A stretch of 15,556 nt of DNA from Scybalocola_A sp900557175 (GCA_937890745.1 CALADH010000080.1:1-15556), one strand, 5' to 3'. Positions 9,701 to 15,216 are shown, counted from the first letter of the stretch. Numbers and translations are program-made. The notes: a model not told the origin generated them from the letters alone.

Positions 9701-9987
9701 CTGACGGTCGATTCACTCTCTGCCGTGCCGCTGCCGGCCGATTCACTCTCTGATATACCGGTTCTGGTCAAGCCACTCTCTGCCGCACCGTTTCCAGCCA
9801 AGTCGTGCTCTGTCGTATCGCTTTCGGATGTCTGCATCTGGGCTACCGTCTGAGCATCTGCCTCACCTGTAAAATAATCCGCATACACGTATTGCGGCTG
9901 TAGTACAAAAACGACAACGAGCAGTATGCTGATCACCCGTCGAATGCAATGCTGTCCTCTCCTCATCTTTTTTTTCTTATTTTCCAT
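3730..9987 (-). CDS. giant pilus tip adhesin with fibro-slime-like domain, CnaB repeats and IPTTG anchor
   Basis: A 2085-aa secreted surface protein, first gene of the pilus operon and probably the tip adhesin. In order: signal peptide (about 1-36); Ser/Glu/Thr-rich spacer with decapeptide repeats (about 50-135); three loosely similar beta modules (about 150-222, 290-380, 560-636); and a fibro-slime-like, PA14-related domain (about 930-1065) with GDDDAWIYVDG at 970-980, VVDLGGIH and HTLTMFYLERG. Next come a pilin-like region (about 1069-1385) that seems interrupted by a jelly-roll-like segment (about 1180-1290), a CnaB-like domain (about 1490-1590), two Cna_B domains starting with KIWND and KVWDD (about 1638-1765 and 1770-1895), and a SpaA-type domain (about 1915-2040) with E-box ITETKAPSGY. 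IPTTG is at 2043-2047, then a membrane helix and an Arg-rich tail. The ATG has GAGGGAG just upstream. The ligand is unknown; sugar or glycan binding is only suggested by the PA14-like fold. Confidence 0.9.
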   Translation of the reverse strand: MENKKKKMRRGQHCIRRVISILLVVVFVLQPQYVYADYFTGEADAQTVAQMQTSESDTTEHDLAGNGAAESGLTRTGISESESAGSGTAESESTVSAAESESTETETIEGDSAKSESDESESSAMEAAGNETTAVEMNNVPSDGSLGGQELKFVNLYWETDDIGDIEAVFDGGSGVPYVQTMRRGDRGVYEVTIPSGDYSSVAFRIAGSENLLDGTAYNIYGMESAPEVKAVSFISDENNTYYYDMGENPSYWGQDPDYEPETSVQTYSINASWQPGDDYNVVVQPGDMVYMIDMEKVEGQRSVTERVNIAFLKKDHTRPDPIIGKDGEAYTMYERRNGFYSAPFPENVDLYEEIAFQLVGRDDVGNGGKLERHYNFRGNHDSADTQSGYFKYKPGYIDAFYLNLVEQGNTNEKKDASFWGAHSTRANDSLDTQVMYVDVTDYTGNGLVADIDDLWIRWAGMKEGMIEGAQYDAVKGYKISDRLTQENFVYFQFPYNSGATEQSILTLTFTTKKDGVSIPKEYTYKFTFVPRSGRNCLNLDNVWEFNGQMWTHFKANPGDKRTIFFYNNEMEKVPYDIVRARLKDNSGKIIEVVLSGVNGSDQLYNKKRLFSMNVPSQYTSIQFKGTKDNGKTYYYSKWEEISTKFGMPCYYAYQVGSASETPPESETDPTGIIGYWRSVYSTDTSGDESIDIPEDTFVREENVFYGTSTFYDYYSTWEMSGTKLTEVPKVDDPTYKKQGEMFNAAAEQYYKDAFKNYSSDIQNKFNAIYMTGDVGTSQNKWQGNKGANNWTEGDGGPVLGLADSQLQNGIITTGSSENFPGVEMPFFNEDFLRGNNALGTAVGNIYKNVQFPFTKDEADGSRTKGYWVYNSGDADDALRMSYNVDDGYFMKRTNQPIKYGNDSNGKFSFFPFSSYDASIMEGGHVTNNKQKMNYMFGAQFNIDFALTDNAEIYNEYTNKDEPIRFEFQGDDDAWIYVDGILVVDLGGIHDAVRGEINFKEGTYTIWQAIKSGATYEGKGRVFKTGNLPAELVEKLREPGASHTLTMFYLERGLYESNLKISFNFPRESTFAVEKTVDVTSQQTADAENIFAHLLQNMGGFNFEIQNLVTSEGALPVEESAGYMKPGAGQKIYDSENSNVVFSFENGAGSITGNHPKQIEQQSIVSGAEPDEAKLLKIQPEQTMNLTNMSYLRLEMKNKGASDSSARNLYLSFKDTKGNRVGGYANTIGYDGETNSFVTDEASIIRVDFRQMTGSSAFDWANVAQMMIGIRRTNPEDSVSYEISSIAFFEAKNEVQSGGFSVTDDKISDYGSYDAGTLVPVDDAWFIRKNKVDGGYDSGVSRQTDKGMFALADGQQAVFTDKFRTGSYIALKELNVDPKVFDTQWTIMEDGQEVDGKYLLNTRDDVSSVQNPLNMISDENAKPLSNVSGTEVTDGRIENIDPDWPNIGKINPPNENEKDQKAIVYRSYINPDISSNVSMNLSVDVKNTLKYGQLTIEKELYKSESVTVSPGDYTFDVYYVDIAGMGLESQLSPVNGNDRYVRQTVTVHVDFDADGNVRGSTTLYNIPAGTTYYIVERPTNGTKLIGIDLHPEKDTKHENVRIVNAGTVENGGASGDWSKAYVTGTAYDSDKIITFTNEREPFYMDIEKIWNDGLTDEDRGINEIYISLQRKFQDDSEAQWDNVTKDFFDDPIGEGENAYIVLTPEKNWKTTSKTVLPYKDENSGKLYEYRIQEIDKDGALKNYEVSYDEIRNPDKDGKLHVTYRATNTLVGINVVKVWDDNDNIGGIRPKRIRVKLVASIDKNAEGGWKCYKGLEDENHQCKEDECYIELTENMAWRKSVENLKLEDASGNPYYYKLADEQIYISNGNGAWEDVTESGQSASSGSPISGYEVTYGEPQQPQGINTVTISMTNKIDFGNITIEKFAKEDTNKRLEGAEFKLERLIEETDNTDKTTWKVDQTFKEKIATTSATGTIEFQKLPYGTYRITETKAPSGYVPMNKPIEVTINDAEFAKQAEQHQGDLTYDASKKLITVKIFNEKGLHIPTTGGRGIVMFTIVGLALCMAAALLYINKVKALRRTHHRRRK
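9683..9829 (-). repeat. 30-bp tandem repeats encoding an ESES-type spacer in the adhesin
   Basis: The core gattcactctctg (plus strand) recurs in degraded form starting at 9683, 9710, 9740, 9770 and 9800: one 27-bp step, then three 30-bp steps. In the protein this gives decapeptides such as ESESAGSGTA and ESGLTRTGIS just after the signal peptide. It looks like an extended, possibly glycosylated spacer, and the in-frame units would permit length change by slippage. Confidence 0.8.
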
Positions 9988-10033
9988 GCTCCCTCAGTCC
10001 TTTCTTCCGCACCGATATTTTCCAAAAGGATAT

Positions 10034-10199
10034 TTAGCGTCAGTGGACAAAGGGCAATACGCCTCACGCCATGTAATTCCGCCTATTTTCTGCGTTATTC
10101 TCCGGTGTATGGAGGACACGTACGCGGAGCGAAAGTAACGGCGCAGGAGCGCAAATTCGGACATTTCTGACCATGTTGTCCCCTGTGCACTGACGCTAA
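10034..10199. repeat. 166-bp imperfect palindrome (MITE-like or long hairpin leader) upstream of the pilus operon
   Basis: The ends are perfect 12-bp inverted copies: ttagcgtcagtg at 10034-10045 and its complement at 10188-10199. Similarity continues inward with mismatches (gacaaagggcaa against cacaggggacaa). Further pairings are nested around the same centre: ctgcg 10090-10094 with cgcag 10142-10146, tccg 10101-10104 with cgga 10125-10128, and gtgt 10105-10108 with acac 10116-10119. The element is near 50 percent GC in an otherwise very AT-rich gap. It ends 46 bp before the adhesin ATG, so it probably lies in the untranslated leader. It contains no credible gene, and I see no clear target-site duplication. 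Alternatives are a MITE, a structured RNA leader, or an invertible segment. Confidence 0.7.
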
Positions 10200-10219
10200 G
10201 TTTAATTTTCTAAAATGTC

Positions 10220-10325
10220 TGTCAAAACTTCTAACATATCATGTGATAACTATATTTTCCAAAGTTTTTCACTTCTTTTTCCCATATACTTTACCATATA
10301 ATATGTTAAATTCAAACAAATCCAA
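10220..10325 (-). promoter_or_regulatory. AT-rich candidate promoter region of the pilus operon
   Basis: The gap from 9988 to 10520 holds no gene. Its AT-rich part has several weak minus-strand promoter matches. One is TTGAAT (10315-10310), 16 bp, TAAAGT (10293-10288). A second is TTGGAT (10325-10320), 16 bp, TATTAT (10303-10298). A perfect -35 TTGACA stands at 10225-10220, but its -10 at 17 bp (AACTTA) is poor and touches the palindrome edge. A small dyad TATCA-TG-TGATA at 10237-10248 could be an operator. Which of these is used cannot be decided by eye. Confidence 0.35.
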
Positions 10326-10472
10326 CGTCATTTTTATTTTTTCCGCATTATATATTACAAAATACGGTTATTATTCACAATTACTTGTGCATAATATACA
10401 ACTTATATTTTGTTTATGTACATCCTGCCGCATCCCTCGCGGAGTTTTTCTATGATATAGGAAACAATTTCC

Positions 10473-10500
10473 TAAAAAAAACCCCCGGCAAAACCGGAGG
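10473..10500 (-). terminator. rho-independent terminator of infC-rpmI-rplT
   Basis: On the minus strand CCTCCGG, loop TTTTG, CCGGGGG (10500-10482, one G-U pair) is followed by eight T residues (10481-10474). It lies 20 bp after the rplT stop. A 10-bp perfect outer inverted repeat, gatataggaa 10454-10463 with 10501-10510, encloses it. Confidence 0.93.
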
Positions 10501-10520
10501 TTCCTATATCACTGATTCAA

Positions 10521-10877
10521 TTAAGCTAATTTAGCTTTTGCTGTCTCGCAAAGTGCTGTGAAGCCGGCTGGATCGCTGATAGCCATCTCAGATAACATCT
10601 TTCTGTTCACTTCAACACCTGCAAGCTTTAAGCCGTGCATTAATTTGCTGTAAGATAAGTCGTTCATACGTGCTGCAGCGTTGATACGTGCAATCCATAA
10701 ACGTCTGAACTGACGCTTTCTTTCCTTACGTCCTGCGTATGAGCTTGTTAATGCTCTCATTACAGACTGTTTTGCTACTCTGTACTGTTTAGAACGAGCG
10801 CCTCTGTAACCTTTAGCCAGTTTTAATACTTTATTATGTCTTTTCTTCGCGTTTAACGCGCCTTTAACTCTTGCCAT
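10521..10877 (-). CDS. rplT: 50S ribosomal protein L20
   Basis: A 118-aa ribosomal protein that binds 23S rRNA early in 50S assembly and, in Bacillus, also represses its own operon by binding the infC leader. The full family length is present: a basic N-terminus (MARVKGALNAKKRHNKVLKLAKGY), the conserved KERKRQFRRLWIARINAAAR helix, and the compact C-terminal domain with YSKLMHGLKLAGVEVNRKMLSEMA. The ATG has GGAGG about 10 nt upstream, and the gene lies 24 bp after rpmI. It is the last gene before the operon terminator. Confidence 0.99.
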   Translation of the reverse strand: MARVKGALNAKKRHNKVLKLAKGYRGARSKQYRVAKQSVMRALTSSYAGRKERKRQFRRLWIARINAAARMNDLSYSKLMHGLKLAGVEVNRKMLSEMAISDPAGFTALCETAKAKLA

Positions 10878-10901
10878 TAGTCTATGTCCTCCGTTTCCAA
10901 A

Positions 10902-11099
10902 TTATAAGTATGGTAAAATCTTCTTCATGTTCTTAACATTAGTTACATCAGTCATTGCTGCTTTTCTTAAGTTTCTTTTTCTCTTAGCAGACTTCTTTGT
11001 TAAGATGTGGCTCTTATAAGCTTTCATTCTTTTTAATTTACCAGTACCTGTCTTTTTGAAACGCTTTGCAGCAGCTCTGCTTGTTTTAATTTTTGGCAT
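10902..11099 (-). CDS. rpmI: 50S ribosomal protein L35
   Basis: A 65-aa, very basic ribosomal protein of the large subunit. It has the family signature at the N-terminus (MPKIKTSRAAAKRFKKTGTG) followed by KLKRMKAYKSHILTKKS and RKRNLRKA, and the usual length of 64-66 residues. The ATG has AGGAGG 8 nt upstream. It is the middle gene of the conserved infC-rpmI-rplT order, 30 bp after infC. Confidence 0.99.
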   Translation of the reverse strand: MPKIKTSRAAAKRFKKTGTGKLKRMKAYKSHILTKKSAKRKRNLRKAAMTDVTNVKNMKKILPYL

Positions 11100-11129
11100 T
11101 TTATTGTCCTCCTTAATAATGAAATTTCA

Positions 11130-11639
11130 TCAATTACGCTTTTCCGACAAAAACATTACCATGTTCTTGCCTTCCAACTTTGCAGGTTTGTCAATTACAG
11201 CAACATCCGATAACTTTTCAGCAAAGTTATTGAGAATGACCTTACCGGAGTCTGTATGCGCCAGCTCTCTGCCTCGGAAACGAACCGTCACTTTAACCTT
11301 ATCGCCGCCTTTTAAAAACTTACGTGCCTGATTTGCTTTCGTGTTCAAATCGTTCACATCAATATTCGGTGAAAAACGAATCTCTTTCACATCAATCACT
11401 TTCTGTTTTTTTCTGGCTTCCTTCTCTTTTCTGGCCTGCTCATAACGGAACTTACCATAATCAATAATCTTGCAGACCGGCGGCTTTGCTGTCGGTGCAA
11501 TCTTTACTAAGTCAAGATTGGCCTCTCTTGCAAGCTTCATGGCATCTTTCGCTGACATAATTCCAAGCTGTTCGCCGTTATCTCCAATAACACGAACTTC
11601 TCTGTCTCTGATTTGCTCGTTAATCATTAAATCGCTAAT
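11130..11639 (-). CDS. infC: translation initiation factor IF-3, probable ATT start
   Basis: IF-3 (169 aa from the chosen start) binds the 30S subunit, blocks premature joining of 50S and checks the start codon and initiator tRNA. The N-domain begins MISDLMINEQIRDREVRVIG. A Lys/Glu/Arg-rich linker (about 65-82) and the C-domain (KEIRFSPNIDVNDL, KGGDKVKVTVRFRGRE) follow. The frame is open further upstream, but that stretch encodes the attenuator hairpin. GGAGG at 11652-11648 is 8 nt before ATT (11639-11637). The next ATG (the MINEQ methionine) is 20 nt from it, and the upstream ATG overlaps it. An AUU start is the known device by which infC autoregulates in E. coli and Bacillus. IF-3 identity is certain; the start is strongly inferred. 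Confidence 0.95.
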   Translation of the reverse strand: MSDLMINEQIRDREVRVIGDNGEQLGIMSAKDAMKLAREANLDLVKIAPTAKPPVCKIIDYGKFRYEQARKEKEARKKQKVIDVKEIRFSPNIDVNDLNTKANQARKFLKGGDKVKVTVRFRGRELAHTDSGKVILNNFAEKLSDVAVIDKPAKLEGKNMVMFLSEKRN

Positions 11640-11810
11640 AACTGACACCTCCATATGTCCAAAAAAATAATGGTGAGCAGAAAACTGCTCACCATTTAAG
11701 TTAATGCATATGCACTTCATACCTAAATATAAACCCAAGTCATCAATGGATGCTAAGGTGAGAGGTGAGCCTCTGCTTTCTTGTCTGATACATGTATATC
11801 GCTATACAAC
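11640..11810 (-). ncRNA. L20-type leader (attenuator RNA) of infC-rpmI-rplT
   Basis: The transcript from the upstream promoter would carry about 170 nt of non-coding leader before the infC start. It contains a segment GCTCACC (11770-11764), with a second CTCACC directly after it. Both can pair with GGTGAGC, the 5' arm of the terminator at 11661-11696, so an antiterminator form is possible. The same segment also fits a small hairpin AGAGG-CTCA-CCTCT. In Bacillus subtilis, L20 binds the corresponding leader and favours termination. The architecture here matches, but L20 contact sites were not identified base by base. Confidence 0.75.
11661..11696 (-). terminator. attenuator terminator in the infC leader
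   Basis: A 12-bp perfect stem AATGGTGAGCAG/CTGCTCACCATT with loop TTTT (11696-11669) is followed on the minus strand by ATTTTTTT. It lies between promoter and gene, just before the infC ribosome site at 11652, so it must be conditional for the operon to be expressed. Confidence 0.92.
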
Positions 11811-11816
11811 TTCTAT

Positions 11817-11845
11817 ATAATATCATGCCATGACTTAAGTGTCAA
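11817..11845 (-). promoter_or_regulatory. sigma-A promoter of infC-rpmI-rplT
   Basis: On the minus strand a perfect -35 TTGACA (11845-11840) is followed by a 17-bp spacer and -10 TATTAT (11822-11817). The -35 box lies inside the last codons of the PHP hydrolase gene. The predicted transcript start is near 11810. Confidence 0.88.
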
Positions 11846-12587
11846 GGAAATTATCTAAAATTCCCGACTTATTTTTCTTGGCACCGATACAGTCAAAAAA
11901 CAGCTTCGTTCGCACATTGGCAATAAGATTTTTAGGGAAATCCACTTCCCGCACAACATCAAGGGCATATGGCATACGGCCGACATCATTGGCATAATGA
12001 GCATCACTGTCCATGATCACCGGCACCGAATATGCCTTGCAAACCTTTAACATCTTCACATCATTCTCCCGCGTATTCATGCGGAAGCCCGATGGTTTTA
12101 AAGAAGCATTATTAATTTCAAGCAATGTCTTTGTCGCCTTTGCCGCCCGGACAACCCGTTCATAATCAAGCGGATATCTGCCATCATCAGGATGGCCCAA
12201 AATATCAATATACGGATTTTCCATCGCTTTAATGACCGCATTCGTATTCTGCTCAATACTTCCAAACGGCAGACACGGCGGATGCAGACTGGCAATTGTC
12301 ACATCAAGCCCCGCAAGTGTCTCATCCGGCAGATCCACATGACCTTCATAGTCGATAATATTTAATTCCGCGCCAAACAGAACGTAAATACCGTTCATCA
12401 TTCTCGGAATAACCTTTAAATTCTGAAAATAAAAATTGTGACACGTTCCCGGCATTGTCGGCGCATGCTCTGTAATACCAACCGCACAAAGCCCCTGTTC
12501 TGCCGCTGCGGCAGCCACCTCCGCGATTGTACTGTAAGCATGGCCGCTGGCCAATGTGTGGGTATGCATATCTAATAAAATTTCCAT
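11835..12587 (-). CDS. PHP-family metal-dependent phosphatase, YcdX-like
   Basis: A 250-aa cytosolic PHP-domain hydrolase, probably cleaving phosphate esters with a multi-metal centre. The expected ligands are present in order: His8 and His10 (MHTHT), His16, His41 (ITEHAP), Glu74 (GAELN), His102 (SLHPP), His132 (LGHPD), and Asp195 with His197 (DSDAHY). Length and order match the YcdX type, whose natural substrate is not well established. The start is ATG at 12587, with GGAG 5 nt upstream; an in-frame ATG seven codons earlier has no good ribosome site. It follows rpiA by 79 bp with no visible terminator. Its last codons contain the -35 box of the infC promoter. Confidence 0.9.
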   Translation of the reverse strand: MEILLDMHTHTLASGHAYSTIAEVAAAAAEQGLCAVGITEHAPTMPGTCHNFYFQNLKVIPRMMNGIYVLFGAELNIIDYEGHVDLPDETLAGLDVTIASLHPPCLPFGSIEQNTNAVIKAMENPYIDILGHPDDGRYPLDYERVVRAAKATKTLLEINNASLKPSGFRMNTRENDVKMLKVCKAYSVPVIMDSDAHYANDVGRMPYALDVVREVDFPKNLIANVRTKLFFDCIGAKKNKSGILDNFLDT

Positions 12588-12666
12588 ATTTTCTCCATTT
12601 CTAAACATTCACCGGCAAGCTTTATGCGCGCACTGACACTTTACAGCCGCCTTCTAAAACTTTCCG

Positions 12667-13344
12667 TCAGCAGCGCTTCATCACCTTATATCCTTCGTTT
12701 GAGGCAATAAGCACCTTTGTCACCTCGTCCGTAAACAGTGACGTCTCTACAACGCCGCATATATTTTTAAGCTTCTGATTCAAAAGCGGAATATCCTCCA
12801 CCTCGTCAAACTCAGCATCCATCAAAAGATTGCCGTGGTCGCTTATAGTAAAACCATCCTTTGCATAAGATGTCCTCGGTTCCGCCTTGCCGCCAAGCTT
12901 TTGAACTTCCATCTCAACATAACGCCTTGATGATGGAATACACTCAAGAACAACCGGCGTCACAAAGCTTAACTTCTTCTCAACCTTCGATTCGTCCACA
13001 AGAAGGATATAATCATCTGCCATCTTTGCGATAAGCTTTTCGTCCGTATGAATACCGCCGCCGCTTTTTAGTGCATACAAATTTTCATCCACATAATCGC
13101 AGCCGTCAAAAGCCACATCTACATGATTAATCATGCCCGTATCAATAACCTCGTAGCCAGCCTCAAGGCACAGCTCTTTTGTGTGCTGGGATGGCGTCAC
13201 AATCTTAATTTTAGAAACCTTGTTTTTTTCAAGAAAATTGACAACGTAACCCATTGTTGTACCGCCGCCTAAACCTACAATCATATTATCCTTAATATAA
13301 GGCAGCGCCAGCTTCGCAGAAATCATTTTGATATTCTTATCCAT
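12667..13344 (-). CDS. rpiA: ribose-5-phosphate isomerase A (divergent form)
   Basis: The enzyme (225 aa) interconverts ribose 5-phosphate and ribulose 5-phosphate in the non-oxidative pentose phosphate pathway. The phosphate loop is VGLGGGTTMGYVV (usually GLGTGST). The active-site region FDGCDYVD retains Asp80 and Asp83 but replaces the usual DGADE with DGCDY. Lys93 and the catalytic Glu102 (LKSGGGIHTDEK) are present. DESKVEKKL and the C-terminal GVVETSLF, usually GVVEhGLF, also fit. All catalytic residues seem intact, so activity is expected. The ATG is 3 nt after the ATPase stop, and its AGGGG site lies inside the end of that gene, indicating coupling. An alternative sugar-phosphate isomerase activity cannot be excluded. 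Confidence 0.9.
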   Translation of the reverse strand: MDKNIKMISAKLALPYIKDNMIVGLGGGTTMGYVVNFLEKNKVSKIKIVTPSQHTKELCLEAGYEVIDTGMINHVDVAFDGCDYVDENLYALKSGGGIHTDEKLIAKMADDYILLVDESKVEKKLSFVTPVVLECIPSSRRYVEMEVQKLGGKAEPRTSYAKDGFTISDHGNLLMDAEFDEVEDIPLLNQKLKNICGVVETSLFTDEVTKVLIASNEGYKVMKRC

Positions 13345-13347
13345 AAG

Positions 13348-15216
13348 TCATTCCCCTTTCTTTCTGCTCTTAAAATAGATGAATCTGTCAATCGCTCCGA
13401 GAATATCGGCAAAATCCTCTCTCGGCGCAAGCTCGATATACCGTTTTAAAATCTCAGTTTCATTTTTCTTATAACGCCCGTAAAATATATCAAATAAATT
13501 ATGGCCCCTCATATAGATTTTAAACGTTTCCATATGATTTTTCAAGTCCTCCGGCGATTTGATATCAATTCCCGTCACCTCCGAAAAATGGCGGCCGCAG
13601 CTAAGACGGTACAGATACTCCTGCCATTTTTCAAAAAGGATCTCGTAAAAATGTTCTGGCGATTGCACAATGCCAAGTGCTGTCATCACATCCGGATTCA
13701 AAAAATAATTTTCAAAAGAATAATACTTTAAGATGAGTACATTTTCCGGGCGCACCCGCGGCAGTCTGTCCACATCCTGCACATTGCTATTGTCATAATA
13801 ACGGCAGAGCTGACGTGTCAGTTCATCCCTGTCTTTGCCGTCACTGTCCCGGATCATCATAAAACGTTCCTTAAAATAAATCTGATTCATATATTTTAAA
13901 TTGGCATACGTTTTAATATTCGTGCAGCTGTTTGTCGTAATAATTGCCACACGCACAAGCTCTCCGTCTTTATCCGTAATCTCCGAATAATATTTGTCAA
14001 GAAGCAGCGGCAGACGGCTTTTATCCTGCCTGCCTTCTACAATAAATACAAAATCCACATTCATCAGATCCGCTGCCGAATAGCCCAAATCATCCAATAT
14101 TTCATCAATGTCCGTATGGGAGCGCACAACAGAATAATAATCTTCATCAAGCACAATCTGACGTATCTGTCGCGACGTAAAATTAAAAATCACATTCGGC
14201 GAATGTGTCGAGAAAATGACCTGATTTTTTTGTGACAGTCTGTACAAAATCTCTCCGGCCGTCTTCTGAAGCTTCGGATGCAGAAAAATTTCCGGCTCCT
14301 CCATCATAATCACGCACGGCAGCTTCTGACGTTCATCAATATAAGCCTCCAAAAGCGACAGCATATAAATGCTTCGCATCCCTTTGCTAAGCTTCTTTAC
14401 CGGCATCTCAAGACGGCGCTCCCTGTGGTAAGCCATACTCTCGATTTTTAACACCTCATCAATATCAAAATCCATCTGATACCGTATTTCCTCTGAATAA
14501 CCGCCATTACGCACAAAATACCGGTTGACCTTTTCTGTAAAATCATACATATTCAGATGAATCATCTGATACTCTAAAAGTCTCGTCGTCTCAAGCACAT
14601 TGAGTTCAAGGGGATTTTTCTTTCCAATAACACCGATACAGTTAAAGCACTGGGTACACGTTTTCGCTTTATCAAACATACACCGGTTTTCCCTCACTGC
14701 CCCAAGCACCTTTTCCTCCTGATACATCAAAATATCTCTTTCCAGCTCGGAAATATTTCTCTGACTGTCCAGCATATAGACTTTCGGAAAAATCATCGGA
14801 ATATAGCGGTTATTATTTTTAAAGCCATCATCAAAGCGTACCTTGCCGTCGTAAGATGCCAGCCACGTAAACTTAAGCGTCATCGCTGCCCTGTCAAATG
14901 ACGGAAGCCGTCCAAAAAACTCCCGCTCCCACGCCTTTTTATTTTTGTACCGGCTCACAAGCCCCAGCTCATAAAACATTGTCAGATCATCCTCGGACAG
15001 CCCAAGGACAAATTCCATCTTTATATGCCGCCCCGGCTCGTTAAACCATGCGGTATCAATCCTCGCCTCCGGCTGTGATACAAGCCGCACCGCGTCCATC
15101 ACAACCGTCTTGCCGGTATTATTCTTCCCGACAAGAATCAGCGCGTCTTCAATATTCTTAATCTCCATATCTCTTATGGATTTGAAATTGATAATACGTA
15201 AGTAGTTTAGTTTCAA
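13348..15216 (-). CDS. OLD-like ATPase with TOPRIM-like C-terminus and cysteine cluster
   Basis: A 622-aa ABC/AAA-type ATPase of the overcoming-lysogenization-defect kind, likely a DNA-acting nuclease or repair/defence ATPase; the true role is unknown. Walker A is GKNNTGKT (30-37). LSKGMRSIYMLSLLEAY (276-292) resembles the ABC signature region. Walker B is VIMMEEPE (302-309) with Glu307, and the H-loop is STHSP with His338. The C-terminal half has VEGRQD (Glu394) and RDSDG (Asp457, Asp459), matching the TOPRIM acidic residues. Between the motifs of the ATPase core, Cys179, Cys187, Cys190 and Cys193 form a possible metal site. The start is TTG, supported by GGAGGTGAT 7 nt upstream of it. It overlaps no neighbour and precedes rpiA by 3 nt. 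Confidence 0.85.
   Translation of the reverse strand: MKLNYLRIINFKSIRDMEIKNIEDALILVGKNNTGKTVVMDAVRLVSQPEARIDTAWFNEPGRHIKMEFVLGLSEDDLTMFYELGLVSRYKNKKAWEREFFGRLPSFDRAAMTLKFTWLASYDGKVRFDDGFKNNNRYIPMIFPKVYMLDSQRNISELERDILMYQEEKVLGAVRENRCMFDKAKTCTQCFNCIGVIGKKNPLELNVLETTRLLEYQMIHLNMYDFTEKVNRYFVRNGGYSEEIRYQMDFDIDEVLKIESMAYHRERRLEMPVKKLSKGMRSIYMLSLLEAYIDERQKLPCVIMMEEPEIFLHPKLQKTAGEILYRLSQKNQVIFSTHSPNVIFNFTSRQIRQIVLDEDYYSVVRSHTDIDEILDDLGYSAADLMNVDFVFIVEGRQDKSRLPLLLDKYYSEITDKDGELVRVAIITTNSCTNIKTYANLKYMNQIYFKERFMMIRDSDGKDRDELTRQLCRYYDNSNVQDVDRLPRVRPENVLILKYYSFENYFLNPDVMTALGIVQSPEHFYEILFEKWQEYLYRLSCGRHFSEVTGIDIKSPEDLKNHMETFKIYMRGHNLFDIFYGRYKKNETEILKRYIELAPREDFADILGAIDRFIYFKSRKKGE

Noticed and set aside
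9926..10455. Small plus-strand open frames in the gap before the pilus operon
   Set aside because: They cross the palindrome and AT-rich region, have unconvincing starts and no recognisable protein character.
173..10500. Pilus operon as an element integrated at tRNA-Pro
   Set aside because: The operon lies on the 5' side of the tRNA, no copy of the tRNA 3' end is seen near 10450, and no integrase is present.
11640..11738. Extension of infC to an upstream ATG (202-aa version)
   Set aside because: The extra codons are the attenuator stem, loop and T-run, and the upstream start has no ribosome site.
12588..12608. Earlier ATG for the PHP hydrolase
   Set aside because: The added residues contain the GGAG site used by the downstream ATG, which also gives the usual family length.
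12667..15216. A Gabija-type defence pair
   Set aside because: The ATPase/TOPRIM layout resembles GajA, but the neighbour is rpiA and no UvrD-like helicase is in the window.
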